A stretch of DNA of 64,000 bases from a bacterium (lineage in GTDB: Bacteria > Bacillota > Bacilli > Lactobacillales > Streptococcaceae), in assembly GCA_905221235.1 (NCBI GenBank), contig CAJNCJ010000004.1, positions 81,112-145,111 on the forward strand. Direction: 5' to 3'. The notes below the pieces were generated by a model that did not search any database, was not told the origin of the DNA, and saw only the letters and a program-made list of their open reading frames with translations. The number at the start of each line of letters is the position of its first letter. Position 1 is the first letter of the stretch. Below, piece by piece: positions 57,222-64,000 of this stretch. The position numbers and the translations under genes are program-made.

Positions 57222-59066
57222 ATGTTTACAAAATTAAAACAGACCTTTATCGGTCGTCCTCTTAAGTCCTTAACAGAAGGCGAGGGAGGTCTGCTAGGAA
57301 AAATGCAGGCCTTAGCCATGTTGTCAAGCGACGCTCTATCTTCCATTGCCTATGGGCCTGAGCAAGTAGTCCTCGTCTTGGCTAGTCTATCTCCACTTGC
57401 AATATGGTGGAGCCTTCCTATCGGCCTTTTTGTCCTCCTACTTCTAGCTAGTTTAACCGTTTCCTACCGTCAAATCATCCACGCCTATCCTCAAGGAGGA
57501 GGGGCCTATATGGTTACTCGAGAAAATCTATCGCCCGAGCTAGGCTTGATTGCTGGAGGCAGTCTGCTGGTTGACTATATGCTAACTGTGGCGGTATCGG
57601 TATCATCTGGAGCTGACGCTATCACAGCAGCTCTCCCTGCCCTCCACCCTTACAACCTCCACATCTCCATTTTTCTAGTTTGCTTGCTCATGCTCTTGAA
57701 CTTACGGGGGTTGAAAGAATCTGCCAGTTCACTGATGATTCCTGTCTATCTCTTTATCATCAGTACTGTCTTTCTATTACTCTATGGAATCTTTCAACTA
57801 ATGACAGGATCTCTCAGCTATCAGGCGACTTCTCCTATTGGACATGTCGTCCCGAGCCTGTCTATCGTTCTCATTCTAAGAGCCTTTACCAGTGGTTCTG
57901 CCTCTCTGACAGGGGTTGAAGCTATTTCAAATGCCGTTCCCTTTTTCAAGGCTCCGAAAGAAAAGAATGCTGCTCAAACCTTGACCATCATGTCACTGAT
58001 TCTAGGATTTCTTTTTGCTGGCATTACCTTCCTAAACTACTGGATGGGAATTATGCCGCAACACGGAGAAACCATCCTTTCACAGATGGCTCAAGGAATC
58101 CTTGGCGATTCTTTCTTAGGTCACCTTGGCTATTATACCTTCCAATTCTCCACAGCCTTGATTTTGGCCGTAGCTGCAAATACCGGCTTTTCAGCCTTCC
58201 CTATGCTAGCCTACAATATGGCTAAAAACAAATATATGCCTCATCTCTTTATGGAAAAAGGAGACCGCCTAGGCTATTCCAACGGAATCTTAACTCTGGC
58301 ATTTGGGGCTATGATTCTTCTTCTCATTTTTAATGGCAATACCGAACGCTTGATTCCTCTTTATACTATCGGGGTCTTCGTTCCCTTTGCCCTTTCTCAG
58401 ACTGGGATGATTCGTCATTGGAAAAAAGAAAAGGGGGCAAATTTCTTAAAACCTGCCCTTGCCAATATCCTCGGAGCTATCATTTGCTACGCGATTGTAC
58501 TAATCTTGCTCTTTTTCCGTCTCAGTGATATCTGGCCTTTCTTCCCGATTATTCTAGTACTCACCCTACTTTTCTTGGCCATTCACAGTCACTACCAAAA
58601 AGTGGCCCAACAATTGCGTCTCTATGAAGGAATCGAAAAACGTACCTACGATGGCAATCTTGTCCTCGTCCTAGTAGGGAATGTCACACGCGTCAGCGTT
58701 GGAGCCATTAACTACGCCCAAAGTATCGGTGACGAAGTCTTAGCTATGCACATTTCTACTAAGGAAACAGCAGAGAAAGACCAAGAAATTCTCCAAGAAT
58801 TTGCCGATTACTTCCCAACCATTACTCTGAAAAATATCAAGACCAGCTACCGCGACATCATCACCCCTACTGTCAAGTATGTCAAACGGATCTCTGAGGA
58901 TGCCCAGAAAAAGAACTATACAGTCACTGTCCTGGTACCCCAGTTTATCCCTAATAAACCTTGGCAGAATATCCTGCACAATCAAATGAGTCTCAAACTC
59001 AAATACGCCCTTCGTTGGCACCAAGATGTCGTTGTCGCTAGCTACTCTTATCACTTAAAAGAATAA
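57222..59066 (+). CDS. kimA: KimA-like potassium transporter (APC superfamily)
   Basis: A 614-residue protein: about 12 membrane helices (to about residue 450) and a cytosolic universal-stress-like C-terminal domain. RPLKSLTEGEGGLLGKMQAL, AMLSSDALSSIAYG and SYRQIIHAYPQGGGAYMV strongly resemble B. subtilis KimA, the high-affinity K+/H+ importer inhibited by c-di-AMP. It is often annotated only as an amino acid permease. I start at MFTKLK, seven bases after AAAGGA. Function by homology recall, not tested. Confidence 0.82.
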   Translation: MFTKLKQTFIGRPLKSLTEGEGGLLGKMQALAMLSSDALSSIAYGPEQVVLVLASLSPLAIWWSLPIGLFVLLLLASLTVSYRQIIHAYPQGGGAYMVTRENLSPELGLIAGGSLLVDYMLTVAVSVSSGADAITAALPALHPYNLHISIFLVCLLMLLNLRGLKESASSLMIPVYLFIISTVFLLLYGIFQLMTGSLSYQATSPIGHVVPSLSIVLILRAFTSGSASLTGVEAISNAVPFFKAPKEKNAAQTLTIMSLILGFLFAGITFLNYWMGIMPQHGETILSQMAQGILGDSFLGHLGYYTFQFSTALILAVAANTGFSAFPMLAYNMAKNKYMPHLFMEKGDRLGYSNGILTLAFGAMILLLIFNGNTERLIPLYTIGVFVPFALSQTGMIRHWKKEKGANFLKPALANILGAIICYAIVLILLFFRLSDIWPFFPIILVLTLLFLAIHSHYQKVAQQLRLYEGIEKRTYDGNLVLVLVGNVTRVSVGAINYAQSIGDEVLAMHISTKETAEKDQEILQEFADYFPTITLKNIKTSYRDIITPTVKYVKRISEDAQKKNYTVTVLVPQFIPNKPWQNILHNQMSLKLKYALRWHQDVVVASYSYHLKE

Positions 59067-59113
59067 AGAAAAGGCCCTACCAGAACCAATAATCGTCTGG
59101 CAAGGCCTTTTTC
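59067..59113. terminator. Bidirectional terminator after the kimA-like gene
   Basis: AAAAGGCC-TACCAGA pairs with TCTGG-AAGGCCTTTT, ending in T's on both strands. Confidence 0.88.
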
Positions 59114-59118
59114 TGAAA

Positions 59119-59152
59119 CTAGTCACTATGCTTAACTGAAAAGCGTGACTAG
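59119..59152 (-). terminator. Stem-loop after the Ali-type gene
   Basis: CTAGTCAC and GTGACTAG pair across an 18-base loop directly after the stop; it stacks next to the stronger terminator at 59067-59113. Confidence 0.6.
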
Positions 59153-59157
59153 GAATA

Positions 59158-61122
59158 TCATTGAATGTGGTTAGCTAAATCTTCCTGAGCTTTTTTATTT
59201 GACTCAGCTTTTTCTTTCAGCCATTTTTCATAGAGTTCTTGGTACTGTTTAGCAGTTACTGCCTCTTTTTGCAATTCAACATATTTGTAGTTGTCAGCAT
59301 TTCCTTTATTCCCAACGAATGAGAATGGGCCTGTAAACGGTACAGTCTTACGGAAGATTGGGTTAGCTCCACCACTTTGAACTGGTAGGAAGAGGGCGCT
59401 ATCTGTCAACCAAGCTTGGGCTTCAGCATATTTTTCATAGCGAGCTTGAGTATCTGTTATTTCCGCATCAGCCTGATCCAAGAGTTTCTTGTAGTCAGCA
59501 AGACCAATCTTATCCTTGACTTCCTTGTCTTTTCCTTCAGACAAGCCCATATTTTTCAACTGAGAACCTGTCTCTGGATCAAGGATGGCTAGGTAAGTCT
59601 TAGGGTCTGAGTAGTCTCCACCCCATCCTGAGATGTCGATGTCGTAGTCTTTTTGTTCTGCTGTATCTGCAAAGTAGGTTGCCTGGTCTTTTTCATCTGG
59701 AGAAAGTTGGATAACATCGATAACCACATTCTCCTTACCAAGGGTTTCTTCCACTGTTTGTTTGAACGATCCAGTCTGTTGCACATCCAACTTAGCAGTC
59801 TGGTCAACTGGCATATCCAAATGAATTGGGAATGTTACTCCCTGAGCTTGCAGACTTTCTTTGGCCTTCGCAAACTTCTCTTTGGCCTTGTCAGGGTTCA
59901 AGAAGGCTTGCTTACCATCGTTTAGGTTAATATTTGCCCAATCTTTACCGTAGTTGACAATTTTTTCATTGACAATATCACCAAAGTTCTTATCGCCAAC
60001 TTGGACAAAGTTACTTGGTGTAACTGTGTTACGCAAGATACGGTCTGCTCCTTCTTCACCATTTGTCTGTGCTGCATAAGCATGACGGTCAAAGGCAAAG
60101 TTGATAGCCTGACGGAAATCTTTATTCTGCATAGCTGCGCGTGAATCTGTCTTTTCCTTATCAGACTGTTTCATAGTTTGCTTGTAGCTTTGACGATTCA
60201 CGTTGAAAAGATAATAGAAAGTAACTGAGTTTTGCGGTGTATAGGTAATCTTGTCCTCATTTCCCTTTTTGAGTTCAGCAAAGACTGAACTTGTTGGGAA
60301 GATACGGCCATCTGTATAGTTACCATCCAAGAAACCTCTAGCAATGCTGTCTTGGTCAGAACCGTCAAAGAAAGAGAGTTTCACTTTCTCAATTTTGACA
60401 TTGTCCTTATCCCAGTAATTAGGGTTTTTATCAAACTCAATCAAAGATTTTGATGAGAAAGATTTAAACAAGTAAGGACCATTTGACAAGATACTTGATG
60501 GTGTTACACTTCCAAAGTCATCTCCCTTAGACTTCAAGAAGGCTTCATTTACAGGATTAAGGATACTTGCTGTTGTTTTAGAGTTCCAATAAGTCTCAGG
60601 TTGGTTGAGAGTGTATTGTAGAGTGTAATCATCCACTGCCTTAACACCAACAGTTCCAAAATCGGATGATTGTCCTTCAACATAGTCTGCTAGACCTTTG
60701 ATAGAGTCTTGTACCAAGTACAAGTTTTCAGCCTTTTTATCAGCCGCATACTTGAGACCAGTCACAAAGTCATGAGCTGTTACGTCCGCATATTCTTCTC
60801 CTTCAGAAGTGTACCATTTAGCTCCCTGACGGATTTTATAAGTGTAGGTCAAACCATCTTTTGACACAGTCCATGACTCAGCCATAGAGGGAATGAGATT
60901 GCCATACTGGTCATTTTCCAACAAACCATCAATCAAGTTAGTTGTGATACTAGATGTAGAGTCTCGTGTAGAGGTAATGTAATCCAAGGTATCAGGGTTG
61001 CTGACAAAGATATAAGAGTATGTCTTGTCTGCATTACTTGATTGGGAAGACCCACATGCCGCTAGAGCTAGACCTGCTGTCAAAGCCATAGCTCCAAAAA
61101 GCATAACTTTTGATTTCTTCAT
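59158..61122 (-). CDS. Oligopeptide-binding lipoprotein, AliA/AliB family
   Basis: A 654-residue SBP family 5 lipoprotein: signal with ALAAC lipobox (Cys about 23), NPDTLDYITSTRDSTSSITTNLIDGLLENDQYGNLIPSMAESW, and a tail EKWLKEKAESNKKAQEDLANHIQ. It is clearly paralogous to AmiA at 34532 but stands alone. In pneumococcus such Ali proteins use the Ami permease with different peptide preferences; the same is expected here. AliA or AliB cannot be decided from the sequence alone. Confidence 0.9.
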   Translation of the reverse strand: MKKSKVMLFGAMALTAGLALAACGSSQSSNADKTYSYIFVSNPDTLDYITSTRDSTSSITTNLIDGLLENDQYGNLIPSMAESWTVSKDGLTYTYKIRQGAKWYTSEGEEYADVTAHDFVTGLKYAADKKAENLYLVQDSIKGLADYVEGQSSDFGTVGVKAVDDYTLQYTLNQPETYWNSKTTASILNPVNEAFLKSKGDDFGSVTPSSILSNGPYLFKSFSSKSLIEFDKNPNYWDKDNVKIEKVKLSFFDGSDQDSIARGFLDGNYTDGRIFPTSSVFAELKKGNEDKITYTPQNSVTFYYLFNVNRQSYKQTMKQSDKEKTDSRAAMQNKDFRQAINFAFDRHAYAAQTNGEEGADRILRNTVTPSNFVQVGDKNFGDIVNEKIVNYGKDWANINLNDGKQAFLNPDKAKEKFAKAKESLQAQGVTFPIHLDMPVDQTAKLDVQQTGSFKQTVEETLGKENVVIDVIQLSPDEKDQATYFADTAEQKDYDIDISGWGGDYSDPKTYLAILDPETGSQLKNMGLSEGKDKEVKDKIGLADYKKLLDQADAEITDTQARYEKYAEAQAWLTDSALFLPVQSGGANPIFRKTVPFTGPFSFVGNKGNADNYKYVELQKEAVTAKQYQELYEKWLKEKAESNKKAQEDLANHIQ

Positions 61123-61202
61123 GATTATTCTCCATTTTTTACAGTATGTGAAATATTATACACCATTCCAGCAAAAATATAAAGCCTTTTGTACTTTTTT
61201 AC

Positions 61203-61243
61203 AAAAATAAAAATCAGTAGACTCGAGTTCCTACTGATTTTTG
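61203..61243 (-). terminator. rpmH terminator
   Basis: AAAATCAGTAG/CTACTGATTTT stem with a nine-base loop; T-run on the minus strand. Confidence 0.88.
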
Positions 61244-61259
61244 ATATAGTTCGTTTGGA

Positions 61260-61394
61260 TTATGCAGCCAAAACTTTGCGTCCTTTACGACGACGAGCTG
61301 CCAATACGCGACGACCGTTTTTAGTTGACATACGGTTACGGAATCCGTGTTTGCGCGCACGACGAAGTTTACTTGGTTGATAAGTACGTTTCAC
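61260..61394 (-). CDS. rpmH: Ribosomal protein L34
   Basis: A 44-residue, very basic protein reading [18 protein letters not shown], then [20 protein letters not shown] and RKVLAA: the complete L34 sequence. It starts at GTG with AGGAGG upstream. It is not next to rnpA or dnaA; that separation is normal in streptococci. Confidence 0.97.
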
Positions 61395-61468
61395 GATGAA
61401 TACCTCCTCATAGATTTTGTATTCGTTTAGCCGGCTATAAAGTGATCAGTTACTAAACATACTTTACT

Positions 61469-61497
61469 ATTCTATCTGATTCTTTCACTTTTGTCAA
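61469..61497 (-). promoter_or_regulatory. rpmH promoter
   Basis: TTGACA (61492-61497) and TAGAAT (61469-61474) on the minus strand, 17-base spacer. Confidence 0.88.
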
Positions 61498-61548
61498 TAG
61501 CTCTAGGCAAATGTTTCCAGCTTTTTAGCGCTTTTTCTGATGTAAGCC

Positions 61549-62763
61549 CTATCTACGATACTGTTTCAAGAAACGAGTCATCTTTTCTTGGATTTGGGCT
61601 AGTTCATCAACACGCGGAAGGTAAACGATACGGAAGTGGTCTGGTTCCTGCCAGTTGAAACCTCGACCATGAACCAAGAGAACCTTTTCCTGCTTCAAGA
61701 AATCAAGGACAAACTGCTCATCATCATCGATACGGTACATAGTGCGGTCGATTTTAGGGAAGATATAGAGTCCAGCCTTGGGTTTAACCGCAGACAAACC
61801 TGGAATATCTTGAATAGCATTGTAGATGAAATTTCTTTGTTCATAAATTCGTCCACCAGGAAGGAGTAATTCATCGACTGATTGGTGGCCACCCAAGGAA
61901 GTTTGTACGACTTGTTGAGCCAAAACGTTAGAACAAAGGCGCATATTGGACAACATATTTAGCCCTTCGATATAGCCTTTAACATGTGTCTTAGGACCAG
62001 ACAAGACCATCCACCCCACACGGAAACCAGCGATACGGTGGGATTTTGATAGACCATTCATGCTAACACAGAAAACATCTGGTGCCAGGCTCGCCACAGG
62101 CGTATGTACATGCCCATCCATTACCATACGGTCATAGATTTCATCCGCAAAGATAATCAAATCGTTTTGACGGGCAATCTCAATAATCTCCAGCAAGAGT
62201 TCCTTAGGATAAAGGGCTCCGGTTGGGTTGTTTGGATTGATAAGGACGATTGCCTTGGTATTGGAAGTGATTTTTGACTTGATATCGTCAATATCTGGAT
62301 ACCATTCTGCAGCTTCATCACAGATGTAGTGAACAGCATTTCCCCCAGCTAGGCTGACAGCAGCTGTCCAAAGAGGATAGTCTGGCATAGGCACCAAGAC
62401 CTCGTCTCCATTGTCCAAAAGCCCCTGCATGGACATAACAATTAGTTCACTGACACCATTTCCAAGGTAAATATCATCAATATCGACATTGGGGAATTTC
62501 TTCAATTGACAATACTGCATGATGGCCTTACGGGCTGAGAAAATCCCTTTGGAGTCAGAATATCCTTCACTATCACGCGCATTCATAATCAAGTCATGAA
62601 TGACCTCGTCTGGCGCTGTAAAGCCAAATTCTGCTGGATTTCCTGTATTCAGACGTAAAATCTTTTCTCCGTTTGCTCGCATCCGCATAGCTTCTTCCAA
62701 AACAGGACCACGGATATCATAAGCAACATGCTCTAACTTACTAGACTTGTTATATTCTTTCAT
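61549..62763 (-). CDS. PLP-dependent aminotransferase (AlaA/AlaT-like)
   Basis: A 404-residue class I aminotransferase. NTGNPAEFGFTAPDE, INPNNPTGALYP, FADEIYDRM and the PLP Lys in NGLSKSHRIAGFRVGW (near 238) are visible. Closest by pattern to the alanine-pyruvate enzymes AlaA/AlaT, which make alanine from glutamate and pyruvate. Monocistronic. Confidence 0.88.
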   Translation of the reverse strand: MKEYNKSSKLEHVAYDIRGPVLEEAMRMRANGEKILRLNTGNPAEFGFTAPDEVIHDLIMNARDSEGYSDSKGIFSARKAIMQYCQLKKFPNVDIDDIYLGNGVSELIVMSMQGLLDNGDEVLVPMPDYPLWTAAVSLAGGNAVHYICDEAAEWYPDIDDIKSKITSNTKAIVLINPNNPTGALYPKELLLEIIEIARQNDLIIFADEIYDRMVMDGHVHTPVASLAPDVFCVSMNGLSKSHRIAGFRVGWMVLSGPKTHVKGYIEGLNMLSNMRLCSNVLAQQVVQTSLGGHQSVDELLLPGGRIYEQRNFIYNAIQDIPGLSAVKPKAGLYIFPKIDRTMYRIDDDEQFVLDFLKQEKVLLVHGRGFNWQEPDHFRIVYLPRVDELAQIQEKMTRFLKQYRR

Positions 62764-62855
62764 CTTGTTTCCTCAATTCATCAGGATAGTAACATTATAC
62801 CACTAGAAAGAGAATGCGACAAGTTTGCTGAAATGTGTTACTAGATTCGGATCGA

Positions 62856-62880
62856 AGAAAAACCTCGCTAAAAGCGAGGC
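62856..62880 (-). terminator. Terminator of the small membrane protein gene
   Basis: CCTCGC-TTTTA-GCGAGG hairpin followed by TTTTTCTT on the minus strand. Confidence 0.9.
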
Positions 62881-62919
62881 CGAGACAGTGGTGATAGCAG
62901 GTATTTTGCCAAAGAAACA

Positions 62920-63219
62920 TCACATACCAAAAGATAAACCTAGAAAAAGCAAGCCTAAAAAGGAGTCATAGAGAAGATTGAACATGAGGAAAAGCCCCCA
63001 TATCATCAAGTAATCCCAACGCCCACTTCTTTTTGCAACTAGGAATAATAGCAGATGGTAGAGTAGGTGAAAGACTAAAAAGCCGATAAAACCTGGATAG
63101 AGAAGCGGGATTAGTTTCTCTAATTGCCAGATCATGATCACTTCTACCAAGACAGAGGCTAGGATGATTCCATAATAAAGGAAATTTGATTTTTTTGATT
63201 CTTGAAATGAGTTTTTCAT
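62920..63219 (-). CDS. Small membrane protein of unknown function
   Basis: A 99-residue protein with three to four hydrophobic segments (LYYGIILASVLVEVIMIW, LLYPGFIGFLVFHLLYHLLLFLV, YLMIWGLFLMFNLLYDSFLGLLFLGL) and a charged N-terminus. I do not recognise a family. The start is the second ATG of an ATGATG, seven bases after GGGAGG. It has a solid terminator and lies divergent from uspA. Confidence 0.75.
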   Translation of the reverse strand: MKNSFQESKKSNFLYYGIILASVLVEVIMIWQLEKLIPLLYPGFIGFLVFHLLYHLLLFLVAKRSGRWDYLMIWGLFLMFNLLYDSFLGLLFLGLSFGM

Positions 63220-63383
63220 CATTCTTCCTCCCTTCACTTCTTTCCTACTATCCTTTCTTTTATTTTATCATATATTTATATAGATTTTAAGCGCTAACAT
63301 TCTTTTGAAAAATACTTTTTTTACTTTACTTCTATAGTGAAAAGGTTTACAATTATAGTAAGAAAATTTCAGGAGGTTTCATT

Positions 63384-63836
63384 ATGGCACAACGTTACCA
63401 AAATATTATGGTCGCAATCGATGGTTCTAAGGAAGCGGACTTGGCTTTTGTCAAGGGAGTTCATTCTGCTCTACGAAACGACGCTAAACTCACCATCGCT
63501 CATGTCATTGACACACGCGCTCTCCAAAGCGTATCCACCTTTGATGCTGAAGTTTACGAAGAACTTCAAGTCGACGCTGAAAGTCTGATGAAAGAGTACG
63601 AAAAACGTGCCAAAGATGCTGGTGTGACAGATGTTCATATCGTCATTGAAATGGGAAATCCAAAGACCCTACTGGCGCGTACTATTCCAGATGCTGAGGA
63701 AGTGGATCTCATCCTCGTTGGCGCAACTGGTCTCAACGCCTTTGAACGCCTCTTGGTCGGTTCTTCATCTGAATACATTCTCCGCCATGCTAAGGTCGAT
63801 TTGCTAGTTGTGAGAGAACAAGAAAAAACCTTATAA
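63384..63836 (+). CDS. Universal stress protein UspA family
   Basis: A 150-residue protein with the Usp fold: NIMVAIDGSKEADLAFVKG at the start and the ATP-binding G-2x-G-9x-G(S/T) motif in VGATGLNAFERLLVGSSSEYIL near 115. CAGGAGG precedes the ATG. Partner of potassium or acid stress responses in other bacteria; no specific role can be read here. Confidence 0.92.
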   Translation: MAQRYQNIMVAIDGSKEADLAFVKGVHSALRNDAKLTIAHVIDTRALQSVSTFDAEVYEELQVDAESLMKEYEKRAKDAGVTDVHIVIEMGNPKTLLARTIPDAEEVDLILVGATGLNAFERLLVGSSSEYILRHAKVDLLVVREQEKTL

Positions 63837-63844
63837 ATACGAAG

Positions 63845-63868
63845 AAAAGGAGCTCAACGCTCCTTTTT
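63845..63868 (+). terminator. uspA terminator
   Basis: AAAGGAGC-TCAAC-GCTCCTTTTT, a textbook terminator directly before the insertion sequence. Confidence 0.92.
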
Positions 63869-63870
63869 GT

Positions 63871-64000
63871 GGCTCATTGTCAACTGTAGTGGGTTGAAGA
63901 AAAGCTAAGATCGAGAAAGGACTAAATTTGTCCTTTCTTTTTTGATATTCAGAGCGATAAAAATCCGTTTTTTGAAGTTTTCAAAGTTCCGAAAACCAAA
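63871..64000. mobile_element. End of an ISL3-family insertion sequence (cut by window edge)
   Basis: GGCTCATTGTCAACTGTAGT matches the terminal inverted repeat of streptococcal ISL3-family elements (IS1167/IS1193 group) as I recall it, with one mismatch. The transposase 3' end lies just inside. Inserted two bases after the uspA terminator, so it disrupts nothing visible. Confidence 0.8.
63905..64000 (-). CDS. ISL3-family transposase, C-terminal end (partial)
   Basis: The minus-strand frame reads FGFRNFENFKKRIFIALN and ends NLVLSRS before a TAG at 63907-63905. The FGFRNFxNFxxRI pattern is the C-terminal end of ISL3 transposases. Only 31 residues are in the window, so completeness cannot be judged. 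Confidence 0.78.
   Translation of the reverse strand, partial: FGFRNFENFKKRIFIALNIKKERTNLVLSRS

Overview
The window looks like a chromosomal segment of a mitis-group Streptococcus (S. mitis / S. oralis / S. pneumoniae relatives). Almost every protein resembles its pneumococcal counterpart by recall (EndA, EpuA, the Piu iron transporter, the Ami oligopeptide permease, streptococcal GlnR, PurR and an XerD-like protein). Five BOX repeats, a hallmark of this group, are scattered through it. Coding density is high, most genes are on the minus strand, and promoters are simple sigma-A types with 17-nt spacers.

Layout. Positions 1-6.4 kb carry the heat-shock block hrcA-grpE-dnaK-(DJ-1-like gene)-dnaJ, driven by one promoter flanked by two CIRCE operators. 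Positions 6.4-7.9 kb hold a PadR regulator with two DUF2812 membrane proteins. Positions 8-11.7 kb hold glnR-glnA with a GlnR box, a small FUSC-like membrane protein and pgk. Positions 11.9-16.4 kb hold a Na/phosphate cotransporter, a bacteriocin-immunity-like gene, pepA and galE. Positions 16.5-20.3 kb are the piuBCDA iron-complex importer. Positions 20.4-26.6 kb are a tightly overlapping housekeeping operon (murI, NTP pyrophosphatase, phosphodiesterase, CBS protein, xerD-like, scpA, scpB, rluB, yidD) plus a small UPF0154 gene.

Positions 26.9-29.9 kb encode a three-gene ABC importer of the TrpX-type family. Its 5' leader is the most interesting part of the window. It carries a 19-codon ORF with an aromatic run (Phe-Tyr-Phe-Ser-Tyr-Phe), followed by five successive, mutually exclusive pairings that end in an intrinsic terminator. 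This is the architecture of ribosome-mediated attenuation, responding to Phe/Tyr supply, in a lineage where T-boxes are the usual solution. No T-box signature is visible.

Positions 30-36.5 kb are amiACDEF. At 36.7 kb lies tRNA-Cys with its own promoter and terminator, followed by what reads as the last codons of a phage/ICE-type integrase. Positions 37-44.3 kb hold a CNNM/CBS protein, endA, epuA, murA, a DUF1146 gene, a SepM-like protease, coaD, rsmD and asnA. Positions 44.4-49.4 kb hold a BI-1 family protein, an RNA methyltransferase (apparently leaderless) divergent from acylphosphatase and yidC, then pflA and lysA. Positions 49.5-57.1 kb are purR, yhaM, rmuC, thiN, rpe, rsgA, rsmA, rnmV and a TatD-family gene. 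Positions 57.2-63.8 kb hold a KimA-like potassium transporter, a second oligopeptide-binding lipoprotein, rpmH (only 44 codons, GTG start), an aminotransferase, a small membrane protein and a universal stress protein. The right edge enters an ISL3-family insertion sequence.

How the genes connect: AmiA and the Ali-type lipoprotein at 59 kb probably feed the same Ami permease. The CBS protein and the KimA-like protein belong to families linked to c-di-AMP and potassium. EndA, the SepM-like protease and Ami connect to competence and peptide signalling in this genus.
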